Shown here in pieces: positions 17,983 to 26,765 of a DNA stretch of 64,000 bases (position 1 is the first letter of the stretch; every line of letters begins with the position of its first letter). Origin of the DNA: Polyangiaceae bacterium UTPRO1 (lineage in GTDB: Bacteria; Desulfobacterota; Binatia; UTPRO1); assembly GCA_002050235.1 (NCBI GenBank), contig MWST01000018.1:372001-436000 (forward strand). Direction: 5' to 3'. The notes under the pieces are model-generated. The model did not search any database. It saw nothing but the letters and a program-made list of their open reading frames with translations, and was not told the DNA's origin. The position numbers and the translations under genes were made by a program.

Positions 17983-19235
17983 CCGCCGCCGAGCGTGAGG
18001 CGAGCGCGGCGCGCTTCTGCACGGCGTGCGGGGAACGCCTGCAGCCGGCGGCGCGCTTCTGCGCGAGCTGCGGACAGGCAGCCGGCGCCGCTCCGGCCGC
18101 GGCAGCGAGCCTCCGGGAACAGCTGCCCGGCCTCGCCGTGCTCGTCTTCTTCCTCGCTGCCGGGCTCCTCGTCTGGATCGGCGTCCTGCAACCGGGACCG
18201 GCCACGTCGAGCGCCCCCGGACGCGGCCGGAGCGCGGCGGCGGGCGCCGGCGGTGCCGAGATGCCGAGCGACCATCCGCCGGTCGGCCTTCCCGAAGAGG
18301 CGAAGAAGTTCGTGGCCGAGCTCGCCGAGAAGGCGGACGCCGCGCCTCAGGACGTCGCCGCGTGGAAGAGCCTCGCGCAGGTGCAGGCCCGCGCCGCCGA
18401 GATGGAGCCGAGCTACGGCGACCAGGCGCTCGCGTCGTGGCAGCACGTTCTCGCGATCGCTCCCGACGACGGCGACGCGATCCGCGGCCTCGGCAACCTC
18501 TATTACGACCAGCGGAAGTTCGACCTGGCCGCGAAGCAGTACCAGCGCTACCTGGTGAAGAACCCCGGCGATGCGAGCGTGCGCACCGACCTCGCGACCG
18601 CCTACCTCTACCAGCGGCAGATCGACAAGGCGATCGCCGGCTATCAGCAGGCGATCGCGTCGCAGCCGACCTTCCTCCAGGCCCACTTCAATCTCGGCCT
18701 CGCCTACGAGGCCAACGGCGAGCGCGACAAGGCGCTCGCCTCGCTCGACAGGGCGCGCGAGCTCGCCACCGACGACGACACGCGCGAGCGCATCGACCGC
18801 GTGAAGACGCAGCTCGCCGCGACCCCGCCGGGGGCGGCAGCCGCGAACATCGCCAATGCCGGCAATGCTCCGGGCGCACCGCCGGCAGACGCGCCGCCTT
18901 CCGAGGGCGGTGCAGCGGCGCCGCCTGTCGGCGCCGACGAGGCGCCGGCGGCTGCCGGCAAGGACTTTCCGAGCCAGGTCGAGGCGCAGCTCCGCGCGCA
19001 CCAGATCCTCGGTCCGAAGATCCGCGAGATCGAGTGGCCCGACCCGGCGCGCGCACGGGTGCTGGTCGCCGACTTCCCGATGGCGGGCATGCCCGAGTTC
19101 GCCCGCAACATGTTCCGCGCCCGGCTCGAGTCCATCCTCGCCGACGCGAAGCAGAAGTTCGGCGTCACCGATGCCCGCACCATCGAGATCGTCGACGCAG
19201 CGAGCGGAAGCACGATGGAGACGGTCACGAAGTAG
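17979..19235 (+). CDS. zinc-ribbon, membrane-anchored TPR protein
   Basis: A 418-residue scaffold-type protein. The N-terminus carries two CxxC knuckles (FCTACGERLQ and FCASCGQ), a zinc-ribbon like those of zinc-ribbon-anchored bacterial membrane proteins. A single membrane helix (LAVLVFFLAAGLLVWIGVL) spans about residues 48-66. A TPR array occupies about residues 130-270 (LGNLYYDQRKFDLAAKQYQRYL, AYLYQRQIDKAIAGYQQAI, HFNLGLAYEANGERDKAL). An Ala/Pro linker and a small C-terminal domain follow. The ATG overlaps the methyltransferase stop. The specific role is unknown; protein-protein scaffolding is inferred. Confidence 0.85.
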   Translation: MTAAEREASAARFCTACGERLQPAARFCASCGQAAGAAPAAAASLREQLPGLAVLVFFLAAGLLVWIGVLQPGPATSSAPGRGRSAAAGAGGAEMPSDHPPVGLPEEAKKFVAELAEKADAAPQDVAAWKSLAQVQARAAEMEPSYGDQALASWQHVLAIAPDDGDAIRGLGNLYYDQRKFDLAAKQYQRYLVKNPGDASVRTDLATAYLYQRQIDKAIAGYQQAIASQPTFLQAHFNLGLAYEANGERDKALASLDRARELATDDDTRERIDRVKTQLAATPPGAAAANIANAGNAPGAPPADAPPSEGGAAAPPVGADEAPAAAGKDFPSQVEAQLRAHQILGPKIREIEWPDPARARVLVADFPMAGMPEFARNMFRARLESILADAKQKFGVTDARTIEIVDAASGSTMETVTK

Positions 19236-19241
19236 GTGTAG

Positions 19242-19985
19242 ATGCAGGAGTCCTTCTACGCCGAGTATTCGCAGGTGGAGGATACGCACTGGTGGTTCCG
19301 CGGGCGCCGGCAGATCTTCGCACGCCTCCTGGCGCCGTTCGTAGTCGAGCCGCTGCGCATCCTCGACATCGGCTTCGGTACCGGAGCGATGCTCGAGTTC
19401 CTCGAGTCGTACGGCTCGGTGATCGGCATGGACATGTCGATCGCTGCGATCCGTTTCGCGCGGACGCGGGTCTCGTGCCCGATGTTCCTCGGCAGCATCA
19501 CTCACGTCCCGATCGCGAACGCCGCCGTCGATCTCGTGACCGCCTTCGACATCGTCGAGCACGTCGAAAACGACGCCGCGGCGTTCGTCGAGCTGGCGCG
19601 CGTCTGCCGCCCCGGAGGACACGTGTTGGTCACCGTTCCGGCGTTCCAGTTCCTCTGGGGCAACCAGGACATCGTGAGCCAGCACCGGCGGCGCTACACC
19701 TTGCCGCAGCTCGGCGCCCGCATGCGCGCCGCCGGCCTCGTGCCGCGGCGGCTGTCGTACTTCAACGCCATCCTGTTCCCGGCAGTGGCTGCCATCCGGA
19801 TGGCGCGGCGCCTGCGCGGCGCGCCGTCCGCCGAGACCGTGAAGTCGGACTTCACGATGACGAGGCCGGGGTTCGTGAACGACGCGCTGACGCGCATCTT
19901 CGCCGCCGAGGGGCGCTGGCTCGCGCGCTGGCGCTTGCCGGTCGGCGTGTCGCTCGTCGGTATCGCCGAGCGTCCGGCCGCCTAG
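19242..19985 (+). CDS. class I SAM-dependent methyltransferase
   Basis: A 247-residue Rossmann methyltransferase. The N-terminal EDTHWWFRGRRQIFARLL element is a recurring signature of methyltransferases in polysaccharide or lipid-modification loci. Motif I is ILDIGFGTGAML, the acidic residue after beta-2 is GMDMS, and motif IV is VTAFDIVEHVEND. The C-terminal part has a hydrophobic segment (SYFNAILFPAVAAIRMAR), often seen in enzymes acting near the membrane on polyprenyl-linked substrates. It starts 6 bases after the TPR gene and is followed 16 bases later by the GT2 gene. Confidence 0.9.
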   Translation: MQESFYAEYSQVEDTHWWFRGRRQIFARLLAPFVVEPLRILDIGFGTGAMLEFLESYGSVIGMDMSIAAIRFARTRVSCPMFLGSITHVPIANAAVDLVTAFDIVEHVENDAAAFVELARVCRPGGHVLVTVPAFQFLWGNQDIVSQHRRRYTLPQLGARMRAAGLVPRRLSYFNAILFPAVAAIRMARRLRGAPSAETVKSDFTMTRPGFVNDALTRIFAAEGRWLARWRLPVGVSLVGIAERPAA

Positions 19986-20001
19986 GGGGATAGTCCTCGC
20001 C

Positions 20002-20997
20002 ATGGCGTCGAACGAGCTCGGGAGCGCCAACGCCAACGCCGCGGCCGCTGCGGTCCCCGAGCTTTCGGTGGTGGTGCCGATCTTCAACGAGGGCGCCGTG
20101 TTGCCCGAGCTGCTGCAGAGGCTCGCCGCGGCGCTGGCGACGACGGCGCCGGACTACGAGCTCGTGCTCGTGGACGACGGCTCCGTCGACGAGTCGCCCG
20201 CGATTCTGCTCGGCGCCGCCGAGCGGGATTCGCGCCTCCGCGTCCTTCGCTTCAGCCGGAACTTCGGGCACCAGGCCGCCGTCACCGCCGGCATCGAGCA
20301 CGCGCGCGGGCGCGCTGTCGTCGTCATCGACGCCGATCTGCAGGATCCGCCGGAGGTGATCCCGGAGCTCGTCGCCGCGTGGCGGCAGGGCTACGAGGTC
20401 GTCTCCGCGGTGCGCACCGAGCGCCCCGGCGAGAGCGCGCTCCGGCTTCTCCTCATCCGTACTTTCTATCGAGTGCTGAAGCGGATCGCGTCGGTCGACA
20501 TGACGCCCGACGCCGGCGACTTCCGCCTCCTCGACCGCCGCGTGGCCGATGCCCTGAACCGCCTCCCCGAGCGCAACCGGTACGTCCGTGGTCTCGTGCG
20601 CTGGCTGGGCTTCCGCCACGTCGAGGTGCGCTACAAGCGCGCCGAGCGCTTCGCGGGCGAGACCAAGTATCCGTACGCGAAGCTCGTCCGCCTGGCGCTC
20701 GACGGCGTCACCGCATTCTCGAATCTGCCGTTGCAGCTCGTGACCTGGATGGGATTCGCCGTCTTCGGCCTGAGCCTGCTCCTGGTCGTCTACGGGCTCC
20801 TCGGCCGCCTCTTCGGCGGGCAGACGCCGGCGGGATGGACGTCGGTCTTCGTCGCGGTCGCGTTCCTCTCCGGCGTCCAGCTCGTCGCTCTCGGCATCCT
20901 CGGCGCCTACGTGAGCCGGATCTTCGAGGAAGTCAAAGGTCGGCCGCTCTACGTGATCGCCTTCGACTCCGCCCGGGCGCGTGCGCCGCGCCCCTGA
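20002..20997 (+). CDS. GT2 glycosyltransferase, polyprenyl-phosphate sugar synthase type
   Basis: A 331-residue inner-membrane glycosyltransferase of the DPM1/GtrB/ArnC group, transferring a nucleotide-sugar to a polyprenyl phosphate. The GT-A fold shows SVVVPIFNEG, LVDDGSVDES and the metal-binding VVVIDADLQDPPEV. The FAGETKYPYAKLVRLALDG block and SNLPLQLVTWMGFAVF are typical of the subgroup. Two C-terminal membrane helices (about 238-262 and 275-300) complete it. Its product could feed the ArnT/PMT-type enzyme encoded at 15385; that link is inferred. It ends 15 bases before the convergent DUF2461 gene. Confidence 0.92.
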   Translation: MASNELGSANANAAAAAVPELSVVVPIFNEGAVLPELLQRLAAALATTAPDYELVLVDDGSVDESPAILLGAAERDSRLRVLRFSRNFGHQAAVTAGIEHARGRAVVVIDADLQDPPEVIPELVAAWRQGYEVVSAVRTERPGESALRLLLIRTFYRVLKRIASVDMTPDAGDFRLLDRRVADALNRLPERNRYVRGLVRWLGFRHVEVRYKRAERFAGETKYPYAKLVRLALDGVTAFSNLPLQLVTWMGFAVFGLSLLLVVYGLLGRLFGGQTPAGWTSVFVAVAFLSGVQLVALGILGAYVSRIFEEVKGRPLYVIAFDSARARAPRP

Positions 20998-21012
20998 ACG
21001 CGACGGCTATCG

Positions 21013-21735
21013 CTACAGCGTCACCGCGGCGAGCCACGCGACGAGCGGCGCCGCCTGCGCCGCCTGGGTCGCGAGCACGTCGACGAGCTGCGGCGACGTG
21101 AGGAGCGCGCGCGCCGGCGCCGGAAAGATCGCGACCAGACCCTTGCGGCGCAGGAGGTCGGCGCGCCGGTGTTCGGGATCGAAGCCGCGCGGCACCCGCC
21201 GCATTTCCTCGTGGGAGCCGAGCGTGAAGCCGGCGCGAGCGAGCGCGGCGACGATCCCGGCGAGCTCGTCGCCGCGCTCGGCGTCGCCGACGGCGGCGCG
21301 AAAGCGCTGCAGCTGTTCGCCGTTCATCACGTATTGGCCGGCGCAGGCGAAGAGCTCGTCGGCGCCGACGTGAAAGTAGAGCGCGGCCGTGCCCGCCGGT
21401 CCGGCGTCGCTCCCGACGATGCCGAGATAGCCGCCGATGTGGGTCTTGTACGGCGACTTGTCCTTGGAGAAGCGCACGTCGCGGTGGATGCGGAACACCT
21501 TCGGCTCGGCGATCTCCTCGTGCGCGTAGCGGGGAGCGAGCCGGGCGCGGACGGCGCCGAGGAGGGCCTGCATCGGCGCCAACCAGCCCTCCTCGTACTC
21601 GGCCCGATTGGCGGCGAACCACTCGCGGCTCTGGTGCGCGGCGAGCTCCGAGAAGAAGCGCGCGTCGCCGTCGGCGAAGCCCGTGAACGGTGCCGGTGGA
21701 GCGGCGGTTCTACTGGTCTTGGCGGGCCTCGGCAT
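21013..21735 (-). CDS. DUF2461 family protein
   Basis: A 240-residue DUF2461 (TIGR02453-type) protein of unknown function. The motifs are [18 protein letters not shown] near the N-terminus, [20 protein letters not shown] (strongly conserved in the family), [10 protein letters not shown], and the [14 protein letters not shown] strand. I took ATG 21735; a longer frame to 21834 would overlap the divergent cbbQ-like start and adds only basic residues. Cytosolic. It stands alone between the GT2 gene and the AAA-VWA pair. Confidence 0.9.
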   Translation of the reverse strand: MPRPAKTSRTAAPPAPFTGFADGDARFFSELAAHQSREWFAANRAEYEEGWLAPMQALLGAVRARLAPRYAHEEIAEPKVFRIHRDVRFSKDKSPYKTHIGGYLGIVGSDAGPAGTAALYFHVGADELFACAGQYVMNGEQLQRFRAAVGDAERGDELAGIVAALARAGFTLGSHEEMRRVPRGFDPEHRRADLLRRKGLVAIFPAPARALLTSPQLVDVLATQAAQAAPLVAWLAAVTL

Positions 21736-21832
21736 GGCACCCGCTCTACGCGGGACGCGCCCACGAGACAACGGCGGGGAGCAGCGCCGCCGATTGCTTG
21801 GTCCTCGGGCCGCCCCTAGAATCCGCGCCTTC

Positions 21833-22627
21833 ATGGCGACGCCCTACTATCTTCCGATCGGCGACGAGGTCGAGATCTTCGCGGCGGCGTATGCGCAGCG
21901 GCTGCCGATCCTGCTCAAGGGCCCGACCGGCTGCGGCAAGACGCGCTTCGTCGAGTACATGGCGGCGACGCTCCATCCCGAGCGCCCGCGCGGGGAACGT
22001 CTGGTTACGGTCGCCTGCCACGAGGATCTCACCGGCAGCGACCTCGTCGGTCGCTACCTCATCGAAGGGGACGCGACGGTCTGGATCGACGGCCCGCTGA
22101 CGCAGGCCGTGCAACGGGGCGCGATCTGCTACCTCGACGAGATCGTCGAGGCGCGCAAGGACACGATCGTCCTCATCCATCCGCTCACCGATCACCGCCG
22201 CATCCTGCCGATAGACAAGAGGGCCGAGATCCTCGAGGCGCACCCCGACTTCCTGCTCGTCATCTCCTACAACCCCGGCTATCAGAGCGTGCTGAAGGAT
22301 CTGAAGCAGTCGACTCGGCAGCGCTTCGTGAGCCTCGAGTTCGACTACCCGCCGCGCGACAAGGAGGCGCAGATCGTCGCCCACGAGGGCGAGACCGACA
22401 TGGACACCGCGCTCGAGCTGGCGACGCTCGGGGAGAAGGTGCGCAACTTGCGCGGCGGCGGACTCTCGGAAGGCGTCAGCACGCGTCTCCTCGTCTACGC
22501 CGCCAAGCTGATGGCGAAGGGCATCCCGGCGCGACGCGCCTGCACCGCGGCCGTCAGCTCATCGCTCACCGACGACGCCGAGATGCGTCGCGCTCTCGAC
22601 GAGATGGTGGCTGCGATCTTTCCGTGA
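21833..22627 (+). CDS. CbbQ/NirQ/NorQ-type AAA+ ATPase
   Basis: A MoxR-related AAA+ chaperone of 264 residues that works with a VWA partner to activate or assemble metal enzymes (RuBisCO with CbbQ/CbbO, NO reductase with NorQ/NorD). Walker A is [15 protein letters not shown], Walker B is [16 protein letters not shown], and [46 protein letters not shown] are near-verbatim CbbQ-family blocks. The partner VWA gene begins 16 bases downstream. There is no RuBisCO or NO-reductase gene in the window, so the client enzyme is unknown. Start ATG 21833. Confidence 0.92.
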   Translation: MATPYYLPIGDEVEIFAAAYAQRLPILLKGPTGCGKTRFVEYMAATLHPERPRGERLVTVACHEDLTGSDLVGRYLIEGDATVWIDGPLTQAVQRGAICYLDEIVEARKDTIVLIHPLTDHRRILPIDKRAEILEAHPDFLLVISYNPGYQSVLKDLKQSTRQRFVSLEFDYPPRDKEAQIVAHEGETDMDTALELATLGEKVRNLRGGGLSEGVSTRLLVYAAKLMAKGIPARRACTAAVSSSLTDDAEMRRALDEMVAAIFP

Positions 22628-22643
22628 CCGTTCGGACGTCGCA

Positions 22644-25600
22644 GTGAGGCATCTTCGCAGTCTCTGGTACGAGAGCCGCCATCTCGACGCGAGCGCGCCC
22701 GAGTTGCGCGTGCGCCTGGCGGCGCTGCACGAGCCCGCGCGCGCGCGCCTGCTCGCGGCCGGCGATCGGCTGGCGGCGACATCGCTCACGTTGGCGCAGC
22801 AGTATTGCCGGCAGGCACCGGCCGCGTGGGCGCTCGGCGAGGCCGCGTTCGCGCGCTGGCTCGCGGGCGGCGAGCGCCTGGCGGCCGGCGAGCACGGATC
22901 GCGGCACGCCGCCGCGGCCTACTTCGCGGCGGCGCCGGCGGCGCTCGCGAGCGTGCCGGCCGCCGATCTCGACGCCTGGCTCACGCTCGCCGGCGACGTG
23001 CTGATGGCGTCGCGGCGGCTCGGCGAGGCCTTCGTTGCCGCGAGCGTGCCGCTGCTCGCCGGCCGCGCGTGCGGCCGCGAGCGCCTCGCATGCTGGGCCG
23101 CCGCGGGGCTGTCGCTGGCGCGCTGCGGCGGCGGCGAAGTGCTGGCGCTCGCTTTCTTCGAGGCGACGGAGCTCGCGGCGCCGCTCTTCGCGCCGGCGGA
23201 CTACGGGCGCTTCGCGGCGCTCGGGCGGGCTGCGGCAGCGGCGGGGCGGGGGCGCGTCGAGATCTTCGCGAGCGTGCCGCCGGCGCTCCACGAGCTCGCG
23301 GAAGAGGAGCGCGGCGGCGTCCTGGAGCTGGCGGTGCTCGCGGCCGAGCATGCACCGGCGCTCGGCGTCGAATCGTACTTCTCGCTGCCGGCAGCGCTCG
23401 TCGTCGCACCCGAGGCGCGGGCGGCGCTCCTCGCGGGTCTGCGGCCGGTCGCGCGTGACGCCGCGGCGACGCTCGCCGATCTCCTGCCGGTGTTGCGCGC
23501 GATACTGACCCACACGCCGCCCACCGTACGCGCGCGGCTCATCGCCCTCGCCGGCCGCGTCGCCGCGGTGTTCCCGCGCGGTGCCGTGCCGTACTACCGG
23601 ATGCTGCCGCGGCTCCTCGAGCGCACCGGCGTCGGCGGCATAGAGCGCTGGGTCGAGACGGGGCTGGAGCACGCGCTGGCGCATCCCGACGCCGGCGCCG
23701 CCTACTTCGGACTCGACTCGCGGACGAGCCGCGCCGTGCTCGCGGCGGAATCGACCGCCGTCGAGCTCGCCGAGGTGCGCGGCCTGCTGAAACGCTATCT
23801 GCAGATGCTGACCGGCCGGAGTTGGCAGGTCGCCGCGGGCGCCGACGTCGGCTATCGGCCGCCGTTCGCCGAGCCTGTCGCCGCGGCGGCGCCGGAGACG
23901 CGGTCGGAGGGCGGCGAGCCCGGCGCACCGGCTACTCCGCCCAGGAGTGCGCTCTTTCCGGCGCAGCTCGCGACCTTCGCCGACACCGAGAGCAACCTCC
24001 GCCTCTACCGCCTGATCGCGGCTCAGCACGCGGGACGCCGCGAGCTCGCAAGCGACGCGCTCGACCCGCCTCTCGACCGCTTCCTCGCCGGCTTCGACCA
24101 CCCCGGCGTCGCCGGCGAGCTCTTCGCCATCTTCGACGGCGTGCGCGTCGACGCCGGGATCGCGCGGCGCTACCGCGGGCTCGCAGCCGATCTGGCGGCG
24201 GTCGCAGCCGAGCTCGAGCACGGCGGCCGGCGCCTCCCGGGGACGCTCGCGCACCTGGTTCACGTCCTGCGCGAGGCGCGACTGCCGGACCTCGCGCGCC
24301 GCGTTCCCGGGCTCGCGTCGCGGCTCGAGGCGCCCGCAGCGACCGTCGCCGACAGCGCCGCCGTCACCCGCGCCGTCTACGACGACATGATGCACGGCGA
24401 GTGCGGCGTGCTCGCCGCGAGCGCGATGAACGGCTGCGCCGCCGTCGAGGACGACGCTGCGCTCGCGGAGGACGCGCGCTTCTACCTCGACGGCGGCGAG
24501 GTGCTCGGCGGCGGCGGGGACGAGCCCGCCGGCGACCGCGCCGAGCCTCCGGACGCGACCGACGAACGCCCGCCGGAGCTCGAGCTCGCCGCGGAGTCGC
24601 ACGACGGCGCGGACGGCGAGCCGCTCGATCCCGAAGAACTCCTGAAGCTCCTGCAATCGGGGGCGCGCATCACCGCCGCGCAGGGGCACGGCGAGGATCT
24701 AGCGGCGCTCGGCCTCTACGTGGCCGACCTCGCCGGCAAGCTCCCGCGCGAGCGCATGGCCGAGCTGCAGGGCTTGCTGCGCCAGGCACAGAGCGGTCGG
24801 GCGGCGGCGTTGCCGCACGCGACCGGAGAGGGCGAATTCCTCTACGACGAGTGGGACTATCGCATCGGCGACTACCGCCACGCGTGGTGCCGTCTCGCCG
24901 AGATCCCGCTCGAGAGCGACACCGGCGACTTCTTCCAGCGGACGCTGACGACGTACGCCGAGCTGCTCCCGGAGGTGCGCCGCCAGTTCCAGCGCCTCCG
25001 CCCCGAGCGCTACCGCGTGATCCACGGCCTGGAAGACGGCGAGGACTTCGATCTCGACGCCGTGATCACGGCGCGCGCCGACCGCCGCTCCGGACATCCG
25101 CCCTCGGCGAAGGTCTACCAGGCGAAGCAGCGTGAGGAGCGCGACGTCGCCACCCTCTTCCTCGTCGACATGAGCGCCTCGACCGACGAGCCCGTGCCCG
25201 ACGCGCCGGCGGGCCGCCGAGTGATCGACATCACCAAGGAGGCGTTGGTCGTCATGGCGGAGGCGCTGGAGCAGATCGGCGACGCCTACGGCATCTACGG
25301 CTTCTCCGGGCACGGCCGCCATCAGGTCGAACTCTATCTCGTCAAGCACTTCAACGAGCCCCTCACGGGTGCGGTGAAGGGCCGGATCGGCGCCATCGAA
25401 CCGCAGCGGTCGACGCGCATGGGCGCCGCGCTCCGCCACGCGATCGCGCGGATGCGCGCCGTCGCCGCGCGCTCGAAGCACGTCATCCTGCTCTCCGACG
25501 GCTTCCCGCAGGACGTCGACTACGGCGACGACCGGCGCTCGAACGTCTACGGCATCCAGGACACCACCATGGCCTTCCAGGAAGCGGCGCGCGCCGGCAT

Positions 25601-25745
25601 CACGCCGTTCTGCATCACCGTCGACAAAGCGGGCCACGACTATCTGCAGGAGATGTGCGAGGCGTCCCGTTACCTCGTCATCGAGGACATAACGGCGTTG
25701 CCGCGCGAGCTGCCGAAGATCTACCGACGCTGCGTGCGGCCGTGA
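22644..25745 (+). CDS. CbbO/NorD-type VWA-domain activator protein
   Basis: A 1033-residue partner of the AAA+ protein encoded just upstream. The first 700 residues are Ala/Leu-rich helical repeats, as in CbbO and NorD. The C-terminal VWA domain (about 820-1033) has a complete MIDAS: FLVDMSASTDEP (DxSxS), the conserved Thr in QRSTRMGAAL, and ILLSDGFPQDVDYG. The preceding YDEWDYRIGDYRHAWC block is a family hallmark. It is longer than typical CbbO (about 770) or NorD (about 640) by expansion of the helical part. Start GTG 22644. Function by family: remodelling of an inhibited metal-enzyme client with ATP. Confidence 0.9.
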   Translation: MRHLRSLWYESRHLDASAPELRVRLAALHEPARARLLAAGDRLAATSLTLAQQYCRQAPAAWALGEAAFARWLAGGERLAAGEHGSRHAAAAYFAAAPAALASVPAADLDAWLTLAGDVLMASRRLGEAFVAASVPLLAGRACGRERLACWAAAGLSLARCGGGEVLALAFFEATELAAPLFAPADYGRFAALGRAAAAAGRGRVEIFASVPPALHELAEEERGGVLELAVLAAEHAPALGVESYFSLPAALVVAPEARAALLAGLRPVARDAAATLADLLPVLRAILTHTPPTVRARLIALAGRVAAVFPRGAVPYYRMLPRLLERTGVGGIERWVETGLEHALAHPDAGAAYFGLDSRTSRAVLAAESTAVELAEVRGLLKRYLQMLTGRSWQVAAGADVGYRPPFAEPVAAAAPETRSEGGEPGAPATPPRSALFPAQLATFADTESNLRLYRLIAAQHAGRRELASDALDPPLDRFLAGFDHPGVAGELFAIFDGVRVDAGIARRYRGLAADLAAVAAELEHGGRRLPGTLAHLVHVLREARLPDLARRVPGLASRLEAPAATVADSAAVTRAVYDDMMHGECGVLAASAMNGCAAVEDDAALAEDARFYLDGGEVLGGGGDEPAGDRAEPPDATDERPPELELAAESHDGADGEPLDPEELLKLLQSGARITAAQGHGEDLAALGLYVADLAGKLPRERMAELQGLLRQAQSGRAAALPHATGEGEFLYDEWDYRIGDYRHAWCRLAEIPLESDTGDFFQRTLTTYAELLPEVRRQFQRLRPERYRVIHGLEDGEDFDLDAVITARADRRSGHPPSAKVYQAKQREERDVATLFLVDMSASTDEPVPDAPAGRRVIDITKEALVVMAEALEQIGDAYGIYGFSGHGRHQVELYLVKHFNEPLTGAVKGRIGAIEPQRSTRMGAALRHAIARMRAVAARSKHVILLSDGFPQDVDYGDDRRSNVYGIQDTTMAFQEAARAGITPFCITVDKAGHDYLQEMCEASRYLVIEDITALPRELPKIYRRCVRP

Positions 25746-25764
25746 GCGCCGCTGCGGAGGCTGC

Positions 25765-26679
25765 ATGACCTGGCTAGGACGGCTGCTGTTGAATCGCTTC
25801 GCGCTGCTGGCGCTCCTGTGGCTGGCTGCCGTAGGCGCGCTGCACGTCGGCCAGGTCCGCCACGATCGCCTCCCGCTCGACCTCGCCGCGCTCGCACCTC
25901 CCGGCGAGACGCCGCGGCCCGGCGCGCTCCTCGCGACCACGCTCGCGGCCATCATGCGCCACGAGCTCTCCGGCACCGGCTGGCGTCCGAACGACTTCTT
26001 CCTCTGGGGGCCGCGCGTGCTGGCCGACAACAACGCCAATCGCCAGCTCGGCATCCTCCAGGCCGTCCGGCGCACGACGCAGGTCATGAAAGAGCACCTC
26101 ACCAAGATCTCGAGCGACTCCTTCGACCCCAACCTCGAGAAGGCCGACAACGCCTTCCGCTACGACGAGCGGCGCTTCTTCTACCCGACCGCCGAGGGCC
26201 GCTACGCGCTTGGCGTGCGCTATCTCGAGGACTACGTGCGCGGCCTCGAGCCCGAGCTGCAGACCTCGAAGCCGCTGACGCTGCGGAACATGGAGCTGCT
26301 GCGCCTCTTCCAGGCGTGGAGCGACATGCTCGGCGACGCCCACGCCAACCTCTACCGCACCGAGATCGACGGCCATCGCGTACGCCCGTGGGAGAGCGAC
26401 GACCTCTTCTATCACGCGCAGGGCTACACGCACGTGATGGCGGCGTGCTTGCGCGCCATCCAGCGCGAGTACGCGCGCTCGTTCGCGGAGCGCGAGATGC
26501 TGGCCTCCCTCGTGGCCGAGGTAGCGAGCTCGCTCGAATACGCCTCCCGCCTGAAGCCGATCGTCGTCCTCGACGGCAGCGACTCCGGCCTCGCCGCCAA
26601 TCACCGGCGCAACCTCGACGTCTACGTGGCCGAGGCGCGGCAGAAGATCTACTCGATCCGCGAAGAGCTCGAAAAATAG
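25765..26679 (+). CDS. DUF2333-like membrane-anchored protein
   Basis: A 304-residue protein with one N-terminal helix (FALLALLWLAAVGALHVG) and a periplasmic helical domain. The GTGWRPNDFFLWGP motif followed by DNNANRQLGILQAVRRT, and the later PWESDDLFYHAQGYTHVM, recall DUF2333 proteins, which have no known function. I rely on motif recollection for this, so the family name is moderately certain. The ATG has GGAG upstream. It follows the VWA gene by 19 bases and is probably co-transcribed with the cbbQ/cbbO-like pair. Confidence 0.72.
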   Translation: MTWLGRLLLNRFALLALLWLAAVGALHVGQVRHDRLPLDLAALAPPGETPRPGALLATTLAAIMRHELSGTGWRPNDFFLWGPRVLADNNANRQLGILQAVRRTTQVMKEHLTKISSDSFDPNLEKADNAFRYDERRFFYPTAEGRYALGVRYLEDYVRGLEPELQTSKPLTLRNMELLRLFQAWSDMLGDAHANLYRTEIDGHRVRPWESDDLFYHAQGYTHVMAACLRAIQREYARSFAEREMLASLVAEVASSLEYASRLKPIVVLDGSDSGLAANHRRNLDVYVAEARQKIYSIREELEK

Positions 26680-26765
26680 GGCCGGGTCCGCAGGTGCCCC
26701 GGACGCTCGATGCGGATTCCCGTTGACGCCGGCCGGCGGCTGCGAGAGAGAGCGCAAGCCCACGC

